Assembly (NCBI RefSeq): GCF_003633615.1 | Contig: NZ_RBKU01000001.1 | Location: forward strand, 248,001-312,000 | From: Mucilaginibacter gracilis | GTDB lineage: Bacteria > Bacteroidota > Bacteroidia > Sphingobacteriales > Sphingobacteriaceae | Direction: 5' to 3' | DNA length: 64,000 nt | Shown: one piece after another, positions 52,784-62,098 of the stretch | Layout of the letters: every line of letters starts with the position of its first letter | Position numbering within the stretch: position 1 is the first letter of the stretch | Made by a program: the position numbers and the translations under genes | The notes under the pieces: generated by a model | What the model saw: the letters and a program-made list of their open reading frames with translations, nothing else | Databases searched by the model: none | Told to the model about the DNA's origin: nothing

Positions 52784-55700
52784 CTAAAAGGCTACTTTTA
52801 TCCCGGTCGTAATCATAGTAGGAATAGGATAACCGTATGATGGTATTTCGGGATCGACTCCGCTGAAACTTTTTGATTTTATAGTAAACAGGTTTTGCCC
52901 ACTTACATAAACATTAAAGTTGCTGGCTTTAATTTTACTTAACAGATTTTTAGGCAGACTGTAACCTATCTGTAAATTTCGTAGTTTTAAATACCTCCCG
53001 TTTTCAATATAATAGGTAGAAAACCTGCTTTCGTTATTGCGGTCGGTAAGCGTTAGTGCCGGAATAGTTGAATTGGGGTTTGAAACCGACCAGGCATTTA
53101 AAAGGCGCGTTCCTTTGTTGGAACCGGTTTCGCTCACACTCCAAAAATCAGTAGCCGATTTGATGTCCTGTACATTAATTTGCTGGTTGCCAACTCCTTG
53201 GAAAAACATCGTCAGATCGAAACCTTTGTACGAAAAATTGAAATTAACACCATAGGTATAATCGGGAGTAGGGTTAAATATCCAGGCCTGGTCTTTTTCG
53301 TTTATCACGCCGTCGCCATTCAAATCCTTGTAACGGATACGGCCAAGGCCTTTACCCAACTGATCGGCCGAAGTAAGTACCTGATCGGTTGTGGTAAACA
53401 AGCCATCGGCAACGTAGCCATAACCCGAACCCACTGCATGACCAAGAATGTTATCACCGGTTCCGTTTCCACCGTAACTATTAACAACCTCGGCAGGTAA
53501 CGAAGTAAATTTGTTGCGATAAGTTGCAATATTTCCGGTTACCTCGAAGTCAACTTTGGAAGCTATCCTTCCCCTGTAGCCTATTAGAAACTCAAAACCT
53601 CTATTTTCTAAACTGGCACCGTTCACCGTGCGGTTACCGCCCTCACCAATTACAGCTATGTAAGCTGGTGTGATAAGCATATCCGACGTTTTCTTTACAA
53701 ATACATCAACAGAACCAAATACCTTTTGCTCCAGGAAGCCAAAGTCCAAACCCAAATTAGATTGGGTAGTTGTTTCCCACTTCACATCATCGTTGCTACG
53801 CTGAATGATTTGGTAGCCCGATGGCAAATTACCCGAGCCGCTTCCCGAAAAATTGTAGGAGGTACCGTTATAATTTGTTGCATATAAAGTTTTGCTTGCT
53901 GTAGCCGGGATATTATCCTGATTACCGTTTTTACCGTAACCATAACGCAATTTCAGGTCAGAAATAAAACGAACATTATTTTTGATAAAGTCTTCGTTAT
54001 TGATACGCCAGCCTACGCTAAAGGCAGGGAACAAACCGAATTGGTTATTGGTACCGAATCTTGATGATCCGTCATACCTTACCGTTGCTGATGCCAGATA
54101 TTTTTCGTTGTAAACGTAATTTACTTTACCGAAGTAAGACAGCAAACGATATTCTGAAGCCCCGCCGCCATTATCTTTTAGCCCTGTACCTGCATTAAGA
54201 TACATGTAATTAGGGTCTTCGCTGGCAAAGCCCTGCCGGCTTGCCGAAAAATCAAGATTGTTTTCTTTGTAAGCCTCAAAACCGCCTAACACATCAATAC
54301 TGTGTTTGCCAATTATCCTTTTGTAATCCAGCGTATTGGTCCACGTTAACTTTGTTGTGTTCGAATTCGTCATAGTTACCTGATTAATCGGATTATTGAG
54401 ATAACCCGAAACATACGCTAATTGCATATTACGCATAGTGTAGTTTCCATAATCAATACCTAAGCTTGATCTCAGGTGCAAACCGTTAATAACTTCCAGA
54501 TCGGCAAAAGCGTTACCAAACAAGCGTAAATAATTATAGTGGTTCTGCTTGTTATCTTCCAGCAGCCTTACCGGGTTTTGTCGGTCGTTCATACCGCCAT
54601 ATGGTCCGCCCCAACCTATCCCGTCAACAGTATGTACCGGTATAACGGGTAATGCCTGTAACGCAGCATTCAGCGTGTTGCCCTGCACCTCTTGTGTGGT
54701 GCTGGCCGTAAAATTCTCGCCAATCAGTAGCTTATCGTTAATTAGCTTGTAATCGGTATTCATTCTGGCTGATATACGCTTAAAATCGGTAGTTTTAACT
54801 ATGCCCTGGTTATCGGTATAGTCCATCGAAAAAACACTACTTCCTTTATCAGTACCATGCGCCACAGACAAATCGTAGTTTTGCGAGATACCTGTTTGCG
54901 AAATTTCCTTAAACCAATCGGTATTAGCCGTTTTCATCGTCTTTGCAGGGTCAATGTATTCGGGAATATTGATCTTATTGAGGCTGTACGTTCCATTTGC
55001 ATTCTGCTTCCAGTCAAACTGATAAATCAGATAACTACTTAACGGACTGCCTCCATAAGCAATAGCGTCGTTCGCGCTGGCTTGCCATGCAGCTTTTCCA
55101 TATCCTTCGGCATCTAATACATTAAGTTTACTTTCATAGAAAGAGTAACTCCGGCGTGCGTTAGCATTAACCTGTAATTCGCCTTTTTTAGCTTTTTTAG
55201 TCGTAATAATAATTACGCCACTGGCCGCCCGCGAACCGTAAATAGAGGCTGATGATGCATCTTTTAAAACCTGAATGCTTTCGATATCATTAGGGTTTAA
55301 CTCGTGCATACCTGCTGTTGTAGCCACACCGTCTATCACATACAGCGGGTTTGTGCCATTGATAGAACTGATACCGCGGATAAGTATATTGACATTGCTG
55401 CCACTTGGCGATCCATCTGTGTAAATAAGCATACCCGGTACTCTTCCCTGCAGTGCCTGTATTGGGTTGTTGTTAGGCATTTTTTTCAACTCTTTTACGT
55501 CGACCACAGATACAGCACCTGTTAAATCGGCTTTCTTTTGTGTTTGGTAGCCTGTAACTACCACATCACTCAGCGTTTTACTTTGCTGAAGTAGTTGAAT
55601 GTTATGGACACTTTGCTTTCCAACTTTAACTTCTAAATTGTCGAACCCGACAAATGAAACAACCAAAATGGCATTTTCATCGGAAACGTTAATGCTATAC

Positions 55701-55873
55701 GCACCTTTAATGTTGGTTGAGGTTACAGTACTTGTACCTTTAACCATAATAGTTGCACCGGGTAATAATTCATTTTTATCGTCAGTAACGGTACCCGTAA
55801 CCGTTCTGGACTGACCGTAGCTCCATAATGCTACTGAAAGCATCAAAGAGATTGTTAGTAATAGTTTTCTCAT
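52784..55873 (-). CDS. SusC/RagA-family TonB-linked receptor of the fructan locus
   Basis: A 1029-residue outer-membrane receptor. After the signal peptide (1-20) come a carboxypeptidase-regulatory-like domain (VTGTVTDDKNELLPGATIMV) and the plug (SDVVVTGYQTQKKADLTGAV, then GRVPGMLIYTDGSPSGSNVN, then LKDASSASIYGSRAASGVI), followed by the 22-stranded barrel. It would import fructo-oligosaccharides using TonB energy. It starts 17 bases after the fructokinase gene, in the same operon. Confidence 0.95.
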   Translation of the reverse strand: MRKLLLTISLMLSVALWSYGQSRTVTGTVTDDKNELLPGATIMVKGTSTVTSTNIKGAYSINVSDENAILVVSFVGFDNLEVKVGKQSVHNIQLLQQSKTLSDVVVTGYQTQKKADLTGAVSVVDVKELKKMPNNNPIQALQGRVPGMLIYTDGSPSGSNVNILIRGISSINGTNPLYVIDGVATTAGMHELNPNDIESIQVLKDASSASIYGSRAASGVIIITTKKAKKGELQVNANARRSYSFYESKLNVLDAEGYGKAAWQASANDAIAYGGSPLSSYLIYQFDWKQNANGTYSLNKINIPEYIDPAKTMKTANTDWFKEISQTGISQNYDLSVAHGTDKGSSVFSMDYTDNQGIVKTTDFKRISARMNTDYKLINDKLLIGENFTASTTQEVQGNTLNAALQALPVIPVHTVDGIGWGGPYGGMNDRQNPVRLLEDNKQNHYNYLRLFGNAFADLEVINGLHLRSSLGIDYGNYTMRNMQLAYVSGYLNNPINQVTMTNSNTTKLTWTNTLDYKRIIGKHSIDVLGGFEAYKENNLDFSASRQGFASEDPNYMYLNAGTGLKDNGGGASEYRLLSYFGKVNYVYNEKYLASATVRYDGSSRFGTNNQFGLFPAFSVGWRINNEDFIKNNVRFISDLKLRYGYGKNGNQDNIPATASKTLYATNYNGTSYNFSGSGSGNLPSGYQIIQRSNDDVKWETTTQSNLGLDFGFLEQKVFGSVDVFVKKTSDMLITPAYIAVIGEGGNRTVNGASLENRGFEFLIGYRGRIASKVDFEVTGNIATYRNKFTSLPAEVVNSYGGNGTGDNILGHAVGSGYGYVADGLFTTTDQVLTSADQLGKGLGRIRYKDLNGDGVINEKDQAWIFNPTPDYTYGVNFNFSYKGFDLTMFFQGVGNQQINVQDIKSATDFWSVSETGSNKGTRLLNAWSVSNPNSTIPALTLTDRNNESRFSTYYIENGRYLKLRNLQIGYSLPKNLLSKIKASNFNVYVSGQNLFTIKSKSFSGVDPEIPSYGYPIPTMITTGIKVAF

Positions 55874-55890
55874 AATGGTTTATAATTGGT

Positions 55891-56796
55891 CTAAAAAGTC
55901 TTGCTCTTAAAGTTTACATATTCAGATAATCGGTACTCCGGACAACCTCCTTTCTTGGTAGCGATAAAGGCCCCCATAGCCACCGCATTTTTTATGGTTG
56001 TTTTTGGTTCGTTGTTTAAATAATGGTTGGCTATAAAAGCGGCCAGGAAAGCATCGCCGCTCCCAATAGTATCCTTTACCTTAACCTCGCTACCCCATGC
56101 GTTATAAACTTCATGGTTTTTATAATAGGATGCACCAAATTCGCCCTTGGTGACGATGACCTCCTGAACGTTAAAGTAATGTTGTATAAATTTAACCTGC
56201 GACGCTTCATTACCGAGTGCCCCCCTGAAAAGGGATTGTGCCATCTCTAACTCTGCCTGATTAAATTTTACGATATCAGCCTTATGTAAAAGGGTTTCCA
56301 AAAGATCGCGATTAACAAATGGCGGACGTAAATTGATATCAAATACCTTAATAGCGTTGCATTCCAATATTTTCAATAGGGTTTCCCTTGACGTGTTATG
56401 ACGAGACGACAAGCTTCCATAAATTAAATAAGTAGAGGGCTTAATCTGGTTTTTTATTTCATCAACATTGTTTATAAAGTCCCAGGCAACCGGGAACACT
56501 ATCTCATACGATACTTCGTTCCCATTATTCATCCGGGCAATTACCTCACTGGTGGGGTATGTAACATCCCGCTGCAGCATATGCTTTTTAATTTGCCAAT
56601 TATCAAGCAAGGCTTCAAGTTTATCGCCGTTGGCGTCATTACCTATACGGCTAACTATGCTGGTGTCTACACCAAGTTTATTTAAATGATAGGCTACATT
56701 TAGTGGTGCCCCGCCAGGCTGCGGGCCATCGGGTAACATGTCCCATAGTATTTCGCCATAGCAAATAGCGGGTGAACTGTGATTTTCTGATATCAT
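55891..56796 (-). CDS. Fructokinase, PfkB carbohydrate kinase family
   Basis: A 301-residue cytosolic kinase of the ribokinase/PfkB family. The substrate-side motif is PQPGGAPLNVAYHLNKLG (glycines near residues 37-38), and the second signature DTIGSGDAFLAAF at about residues 248-260 carries the catalytic Asp and anion hole. In the operon of GH32 enzymes and a hexose porter it would phosphorylate fructose to fructose-6-phosphate. It starts 10 bases after the porter gene. Confidence 0.9.
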   Translation of the reverse strand: MISENHSSPAICYGEILWDMLPDGPQPGGAPLNVAYHLNKLGVDTSIVSRIGNDANGDKLEALLDNWQIKKHMLQRDVTYPTSEVIARMNNGNEVSYEIVFPVAWDFINNVDEIKNQIKPSTYLIYGSLSSRHNTSRETLLKILECNAIKVFDINLRPPFVNRDLLETLLHKADIVKFNQAELEMAQSLFRGALGNEASQVKFIQHYFNVQEVIVTKGEFGASYYKNHEVYNAWGSEVKVKDTIGSGDAFLAAFIANHYLNNEPKTTIKNAVAMGAFIATKKGGCPEYRLSEYVNFKSKTF

Positions 56797-56806
56797 TATC
56801 TGTTTT

Positions 56807-58141
56807 TTAGTGCATCAATACAATATTATCTTCTATTTGCTCCAAAGATTTTCCTTTGGTTTCCGGCATCAACCTCCAAACAAATATTAACTGCAAAACC
56901 ATCATGGTGCCGAAGAAAGAAAAGGTAATGGTACCCCCAAGCTTTTCTGCGAAATAAGGAAAGCTGAAAGCGATTATAGCTGCCATGATCCAATGCGTGG
57001 AACTACCCAGCGTTTGGCCTTTTGCCCGTACCTGATTAGGAAATATCTCTGAAATAAACACCCAAATAACTGCCCCCTGCGAGAAAGCAAAAAAGGCGAT
57101 GAAAATCATCATATAAATAGGGATGGCAAAACCATTAAAGTTGCCTTGATAAAAGGTAAAGCTCACCATAAATAGTGCTGCGATAAGGCCAAATGAGCCA
57201 ATCACCATCAGTAGCTTCCTTCCAACTTTATCGATGATATTGATTGCCAATAGCGTGAAAATGAAATTGATAATTCCGATACCTACGGTAGATAATAAGG
57301 AAGAGTGAGCACCGAGGCCGGCCATTTCGAAGATACGAGGCGCATAGTAAATAATAGCGTTAATACCTGATACCTGGTTAAAAAACGCGAACAGAACAGC
57401 CAGCATAACCGGGGTTTTAAATTGCCCTGAAAATAAATTGTTGCTATTTGCAGACTGGTCGCTCTCCAATTTTGAATTTTGGATAGCGATCAGTTCATCT
57501 TCGCAGTTTAACGGGTTGATCACTCTTAAAATACGCAGCGCCTTATCCATATCCCCTTTTTTGAGGATCAGCCAGCGAGGACTTTCCGGAATAAAACGGA
57601 TCAATACCAGGAAAATAAGAGCCGGAAAAGCTTGTACACCCAGCATCCAGCGCCATGAAGCTTCGCCGCCTTGACTAATGAGATAGTTAGATAAATAAGA
57701 CACCAGGATACCCAGTACTACATTAAACTGGAACAAGCCCACCAAGCGGCCACGGCGGTCGGCAGGTGAAACCTCGGATATATAAATAGGTGCCGTTACC
57801 GACGAAGCACCGACGCCTAAACCGCCCAAAAAACGGAAAGCTAAGAAGATATACCAGTTGTCGGCAAGGGCCGTACCAAGTGACGAAAGCAGATAAGCAG
57901 CCGCTACAAAGTATAAAGTATTTTTCCGCCCAAATCTATCTGAAGGCTTAGAACCCAGCAGCGAACCGATAACAGTACCGATAAGCGCAATAGAAATGGT
58001 TAAACCATGCTCCAATACCGAAAGGTGCCAAAATTGCTGGATGGATTTTTCGGCGCCGGATATTACTGCCGTATCAAAGCCAAATAAAAAGCCGCCAAGG
58101 GCTACGACCATGGACCATGCCAGGACGGAATTATTTCTCAT
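56807..58141 (-). CDS. Sugar porter (MFS) for fructose
   Basis: A 444-residue inner-membrane protein with twelve predicted helices and the classical sugar-porter marks: LGGFLFGFDTAVISGA in helix 1, GRKNTLYFVAA, RFLGGLGVGAS, then DRRGRLVGLFQFNVV, PESPRWLILKKG, and the C-terminal PETKGKSLEQIE. It leads the fructan operon (10 bases before the kinase), so it most probably carries fructose from the periplasm to the cytosol; glucose or sucrose cannot be excluded. Its promoter is shared with the divergent regulator. Confidence 0.9.
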   Translation of the reverse strand: MRNNSVLAWSMVVALGGFLFGFDTAVISGAEKSIQQFWHLSVLEHGLTISIALIGTVIGSLLGSKPSDRFGRKNTLYFVAAAYLLSSLGTALADNWYIFLAFRFLGGLGVGASSVTAPIYISEVSPADRRGRLVGLFQFNVVLGILVSYLSNYLISQGGEASWRWMLGVQAFPALIFLVLIRFIPESPRWLILKKGDMDKALRILRVINPLNCEDELIAIQNSKLESDQSANSNNLFSGQFKTPVMLAVLFAFFNQVSGINAIIYYAPRIFEMAGLGAHSSLLSTVGIGIINFIFTLLAINIIDKVGRKLLMVIGSFGLIAALFMVSFTFYQGNFNGFAIPIYMMIFIAFFAFSQGAVIWVFISEIFPNQVRAKGQTLGSSTHWIMAAIIAFSFPYFAEKLGGTITFSFFGTMMVLQLIFVWRLMPETKGKSLEQIEDNIVLMH

Positions 58142-58480
58142 AATATATGGGTGTTATTGGTTAACAGTTCGAAAGTAGGCCGAACAAACCCACAGAAGTG
58201 ATTGATTTTATAACAAAAATCTCTAAAATTTTAACTTTAAATAACTTACTGTATATCAATTACTTATTTAGACACAGGTACCTCAAATTTAAATTAATCT
58301 CTGCCTATGTTACATCAATGTTTGCTTATGTTACATCAGGGCTTATACACGGGGCGTGTTGTTAGTAAGGCAATTTGTTATCCGGGTACTTTATATTTAA
58401 TTTTAGGGCGGCAATTGTTTGCTAACCAGTTATAATGCGGCTCACATGGCCGGGCTTTTTAATGTTTAACGCAACTATAA
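58142..58480. promoter_or_regulatory. Divergent promoter region of the fructan operon and its regulator
   Basis: This 339-base region separates the fructan operon (minus) from its regulator (plus). It contains a 12-base direct repeat TATGTTACATCA at 58306-58317 and 58327-58338, a spacing of 21 bases or two helical turns, as expected for a dimeric AraC-type binding site. For the regulator gene a Bacteroidota-type promoter candidate is TTTG at 58374-58377 with TAATTTTA at 58398-58405 (consensus TAnnTTTG). The candidate promoter for the operon was not resolved. Confidence 0.5.
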
Positions 58481-61258
58481 ATGTATAATCAGGTATCTTT
58501 CTTTACGCGACAGTTTGGATTTTGGATATGCCTGATCATCGCAATATCCGCTTGCAGGCCTGTAAACAAAAAAACACAGTATGTAATCGGCTTTTCTCAG
58601 TGTGTTGGTTCTGATCTGTGGAGGAAAACCATGCTCGACGAAATGAAAATGGAGCTTTCCCTCCATCCCGGTGCCGATTTTGTATATGCCGATGCGGAAG
58701 GCAACAGCAAAAAACAGATTATACAGGTAAAAAACATGCTTGAACATGGTATCGACCTGCTCATCATCTCCCCAAATGAAGCCCAGCCCCTTACCGAAAT
58801 TGTGGAACAAACCTATAATAAAGGTATCCCTGTAATAGTTATCGACCGTAAAACGGCATCATCGCTATATACCGCTTACGTAGGCGCCGATAATTATCAG
58901 TTAGGCAAAATGGCCGGAGAATACGCGGGCACGATTTTGAAAGGGCAGGTTAACCTGATTGAAATTATGGGGCTACCCGGATCGTCGCCGGCAATTGAGC
59001 GCGACCGAGGGTTTATTGATGGTATTAAAAAATTTAGCAATATTAACATCCGCGATAAAATATATGGGGACTGGCTGAAGAAAAACGCAAAAGAACAATT
59101 GCTAAACATTAAAAACAAATTGCCTGGTACTGGTGCTGTTTTTGCACACAATGATGTTATGGCGGCGGGCGCGCGCGAGGTATTGAACAGCCTGAAACTG
59201 CCGCGGAATATTAAGGTGATTGGCATTGATGCCTTACCGGGAACAGGCGGCGGTCTTGAATTGGTTTCGGACAAAGTTTTGGATGCCAGTTTACTTTATC
59301 CAACCGGCGGTAAGGAAGCTATCGTGACAGCCTTTCATATCCTTAATAAAGAAGCCTTTTCAAGGGATAACATCCTACAATCGCTCGTAATTGACTCTAC
59401 CAATGTGCAATTGATGAAGGTGCAATGGAACAAGATAAACAGCCAGCAAAAGGATATTGAAAAACAAAAAAGCTTACTCGAAGAGCAAGAAGCAGTTTAT
59501 AACAGCCAGCAGGTGATTTTAAACATCATTGTTATCACCTTGGTTTTAGCTGTTATTTTCGGGGGACTGGCTTTTTACTTTCTGGTAGAAAACCGCAAGG
59601 TTAATAAAAGCCTTGAAGCTAAGAATACCGAAATACTTTCACAACGAAACCAACTCATAGAGTTATCCATAAAAGCGGAGGCGGCAACTGAAGCTAAGCT
59701 CAATTTCTTCACCAATATATCGCACGAGTTTCGTACGCCGCTCACATTGATCATCTCACCTATTGAGGACTTGATCAAGAACGACAAGCTACAAGCCTTA
59801 GCGGGAAGACAGTTGCAACTGATCCATCAAAACACGTACAGGCTGCTACACCTGGTTAACCAACTGATAGATTATCGTAAAATTGAATACGATAAACAGC
59901 AGTTACAAGCATCAGAAAATAACCTGGTGGTATTTTTGAAGGATATTGTTGACAGTTTTAGACAATATGCCCAAAAGCTAAATGTAGATATTCAATTTAT
60001 ACCACGTGATAAGGAAATTAAGATTTGGTTTGATGTCAATATGCTGGACAAAGTTTTTTTTAACCTGATATCCAACGCCATTAAGTTTAGCCGCGAGAAA
60101 GGCCATATTCAAATCAAAATCCAACAAAATGATGGGAAAGTGCAAATAGCCATAAGCGATAACGGCATTGGATTGGCACCTGATGAAGCTTTAAGGATAT
60201 TTGACCAATTTTACCAGGTTGACCACCATGATGGCAAAGGATCGGGAATCGGGCTTTCGTTATCTAAAGAGATTGTCCAGCTCCACGGTGGCGCTATTGC
60301 TGTAGAGAGCCAAAAATGGAAAGGCACCACCTTCACTGTTTCGCTACCGTTAGGGGACGCGCACCTACAAAAAGAGCAAAAAATCGAACAGTTATTAAAC
60401 CAATCGGACATAGTTGCCAAATCAAAAGTTTACCAGGTCGAGGTCATCAAATCGGACCAAACTAATTCAGCGGATGTATTTAGTCAACCAAAAGAATATT
60501 CTATACTTATCGTAGAGGATAACCCTGAACTGTTGCTTTACCTGAGCGAACAACTTGCTAAATATTATGAGATTTTTGTAGCCAATAACGGTAACAACGC
60601 TTTAACGGAAGCTTATGAAAAAGTTCCGGACCTGATTATTGCCGATGTAGTTATGCCCGGGTTTTCGGGTAAGGTTTTGGCCGAAAAATTAAAATCCGAT
60701 TTGCGAACTTCTCATATTCCTATCATTTTGCTCACGGCCCAGGTAAGTGTTGAGCAGCAAATTGAGGGTATACAATCCATGGCCGATCTTTATATCACTA
60801 AGCCTTTTAATTTCGATTACTTATTAGCCAACATACAGAACCTGATACGCAACCGGGTAATTTTAAAAGAACATTTTACGAGTGACATCAGCAGTTCCGA
60901 AAAATCACAAACACCCAATAACCTGGATAAAAAGTTTTTGAGTGATTTTTCTGGTATAGTGGAGCAAAACCTTTCGAACGAAAAATTTAATGTGGATGAT
61001 ATTTGTAAAGTTATCGGCATTTCGCGGGTACAGCTTTACCGAAAGGTAAAAGCCCTTTTAGGCTGCAGCATAACTGATTATATTTTAAACCGAAGGCTTA
61101 AAAAAGCTAAGTATTTACTCGGCAATGAGGGCTATACTATTGCCGAAATAACCTATATGGTTGGTTTTTCAAATCCGAATTACTTCGCAACTGTATTTAA
61201 AGCCAAATACAACTGCACACCCAGCGAATTTAGAAAAAACAAGGTCTCGTCCGGATAA
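58481..61258 (+). CDS. Hybrid two-component regulator with periplasmic sugar-binding domain (fructose sensor type)
   Basis: A 925-residue protein. A hydrophobic N-terminus with SAC (possible lipid anchor or signal) leads into a periplasmic binding protein domain of the ribose/LacI type (about 32-300: IGFSQCVGSDLWRKTMLDEM, DLLIISPNEAQPLTEIV, IPVIVIDRK, VFAHNDVMAAGA). Then come a coiled-coil, a membrane segment (about 347-367), a kinase with ISHEFRTPL (His about 414), NAIKFSREKG and DNGIGLAPDE, a receiver with LIIADVVMPGFSG (Asp about 722), and an AraC-type domain (about 820-920). In B. theta the levan regulator has this architecture and binds fructose; the same ligand is inferred here from context. 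It is divergent from the operon it should control. Confidence 0.93.
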   Translation: MYNQVSFFTRQFGFWICLIIAISACRPVNKKTQYVIGFSQCVGSDLWRKTMLDEMKMELSLHPGADFVYADAEGNSKKQIIQVKNMLEHGIDLLIISPNEAQPLTEIVEQTYNKGIPVIVIDRKTASSLYTAYVGADNYQLGKMAGEYAGTILKGQVNLIEIMGLPGSSPAIERDRGFIDGIKKFSNINIRDKIYGDWLKKNAKEQLLNIKNKLPGTGAVFAHNDVMAAGAREVLNSLKLPRNIKVIGIDALPGTGGGLELVSDKVLDASLLYPTGGKEAIVTAFHILNKEAFSRDNILQSLVIDSTNVQLMKVQWNKINSQQKDIEKQKSLLEEQEAVYNSQQVILNIIVITLVLAVIFGGLAFYFLVENRKVNKSLEAKNTEILSQRNQLIELSIKAEAATEAKLNFFTNISHEFRTPLTLIISPIEDLIKNDKLQALAGRQLQLIHQNTYRLLHLVNQLIDYRKIEYDKQQLQASENNLVVFLKDIVDSFRQYAQKLNVDIQFIPRDKEIKIWFDVNMLDKVFFNLISNAIKFSREKGHIQIKIQQNDGKVQIAISDNGIGLAPDEALRIFDQFYQVDHHDGKGSGIGLSLSKEIVQLHGGAIAVESQKWKGTTFTVSLPLGDAHLQKEQKIEQLLNQSDIVAKSKVYQVEVIKSDQTNSADVFSQPKEYSILIVEDNPELLLYLSEQLAKYYEIFVANNGNNALTEAYEKVPDLIIADVVMPGFSGKVLAEKLKSDLRTSHIPIILLTAQVSVEQQIEGIQSMADLYITKPFNFDYLLANIQNLIRNRVILKEHFTSDISSSEKSQTPNNLDKKFLSDFSGIVEQNLSNEKFNVDDICKVIGISRVQLYRKVKALLGCSITDYILNRRLKKAKYLLGNEGYTIAEITYMVGFSNPNYFATVFKAKYNCTPSEFRKNKVSSG

Positions 61259-61472
61259 ATTAAAGTTGATATCGCTCCTGCGAGGTAGTACTGTAGACGA
61301 AGAATTGTGATGAATAATAATTCTATAATATGTAAATACCGACGAATGACACGAAAAATTCCTTAATTCTTTGTAAGGTACTAGAGAATTTCCCTTCCAC
61401 ATTGTTGAGATAAATACTATTTTTTCCTCAACGAGATTTGAATATACTGAACGCAGCAACGCATCCTTATAA
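61259..61472. other. Gap between regulator and mobilization genes
   Basis: About 214 bases between two genes that converge (regulator plus, coiled-coil protein minus). Only weak dyads (GTTGAG/CTCAAC at 61405-61434) are seen. It marks the join between the fructan cargo and the mobilization part of the element. Confidence 0.35.
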
Positions 61473-62081
61473 CTAAATATTTCTTTTCTTACGTTGGTTA
61501 TTACCGTGATTTAACTTTGTTTTTGGGTGCTCATCCTTGGTTAACCAATTCGCTTCCATTTTCGCCAATATTCTTTTTGCTTCCTCCGGATTGTGTAAAT
61601 AAATACTATCAACCCAATTGGTAATCGTGGTACCCACATGTTTTGCCAAACGGTACTTGATATCTACAGCCTCAAGTTTGTTATTTTCTTTCCATAAATG
61701 ACAGCTCAAACCTGTAGATAGTGCTACCACTATTAACAAAATGATCCCGGAAATGATAAAGCCTTTGGTTTTGTGGTCAAAGGTATTGATAAGCTTAAGC
61801 GGCAGCATTTTTCTTATATCCTCTAGTATGCTTTTCGTTTCTACCAAAGCGGTCTGAATTTGTTTATCATGGTTGTTACCACTTTTAAATTGACTGATGT
61901 TGTTTTTTAGTTCGTGATGATCATTTTGATATTGCTGTAGAAATCGATCAAAATTTTTAGATAGGGTTTCAAATTGCTTAGTATAATCAGATAGATTGGC
62001 TAACTGTTTACTTAATCCTTCAACCTGGATCACGATACGGTCAAGGATTTCGTCGTTTATGTTTCTATCTGAATTTTCCAT
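61473..62081 (-). CDS. Coiled-coil membrane protein of the mobilization cluster
   Basis: A 202-residue protein with a heptad-rich coiled-coil part (about residues 10-90, IVIQVEGLSKQLANLSDY, ETLSKNFDRFLQQYQND), one membrane helix (about 109-131) and a basic C-terminus (residues 170-202, KTKLNHGNNQRKKRNI). The gene follows the relaxase by 17 bases and is probably co-transcribed. No known family is recognised. Such small membrane proteins next to relaxases may couple the relaxosome to the conjugation machinery, but this is only inferred from position. Confidence 0.6.
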   Translation of the reverse strand: MENSDRNINDEILDRIVIQVEGLSKQLANLSDYTKQFETLSKNFDRFLQQYQNDHHELKNNISQFKSGNNHDKQIQTALVETKSILEDIRKMLPLKLINTFDHKTKGFIISGIILLIVVALSTGLSCHLWKENNKLEAVDIKYRLAKHVGTTITNWVDSIYLHNPEEAKRILAKMEANWLTKDEHPKTKLNHGNNQRKKRNI

Positions 62082-62098
62082 TGTTTAATTTGCTACTG

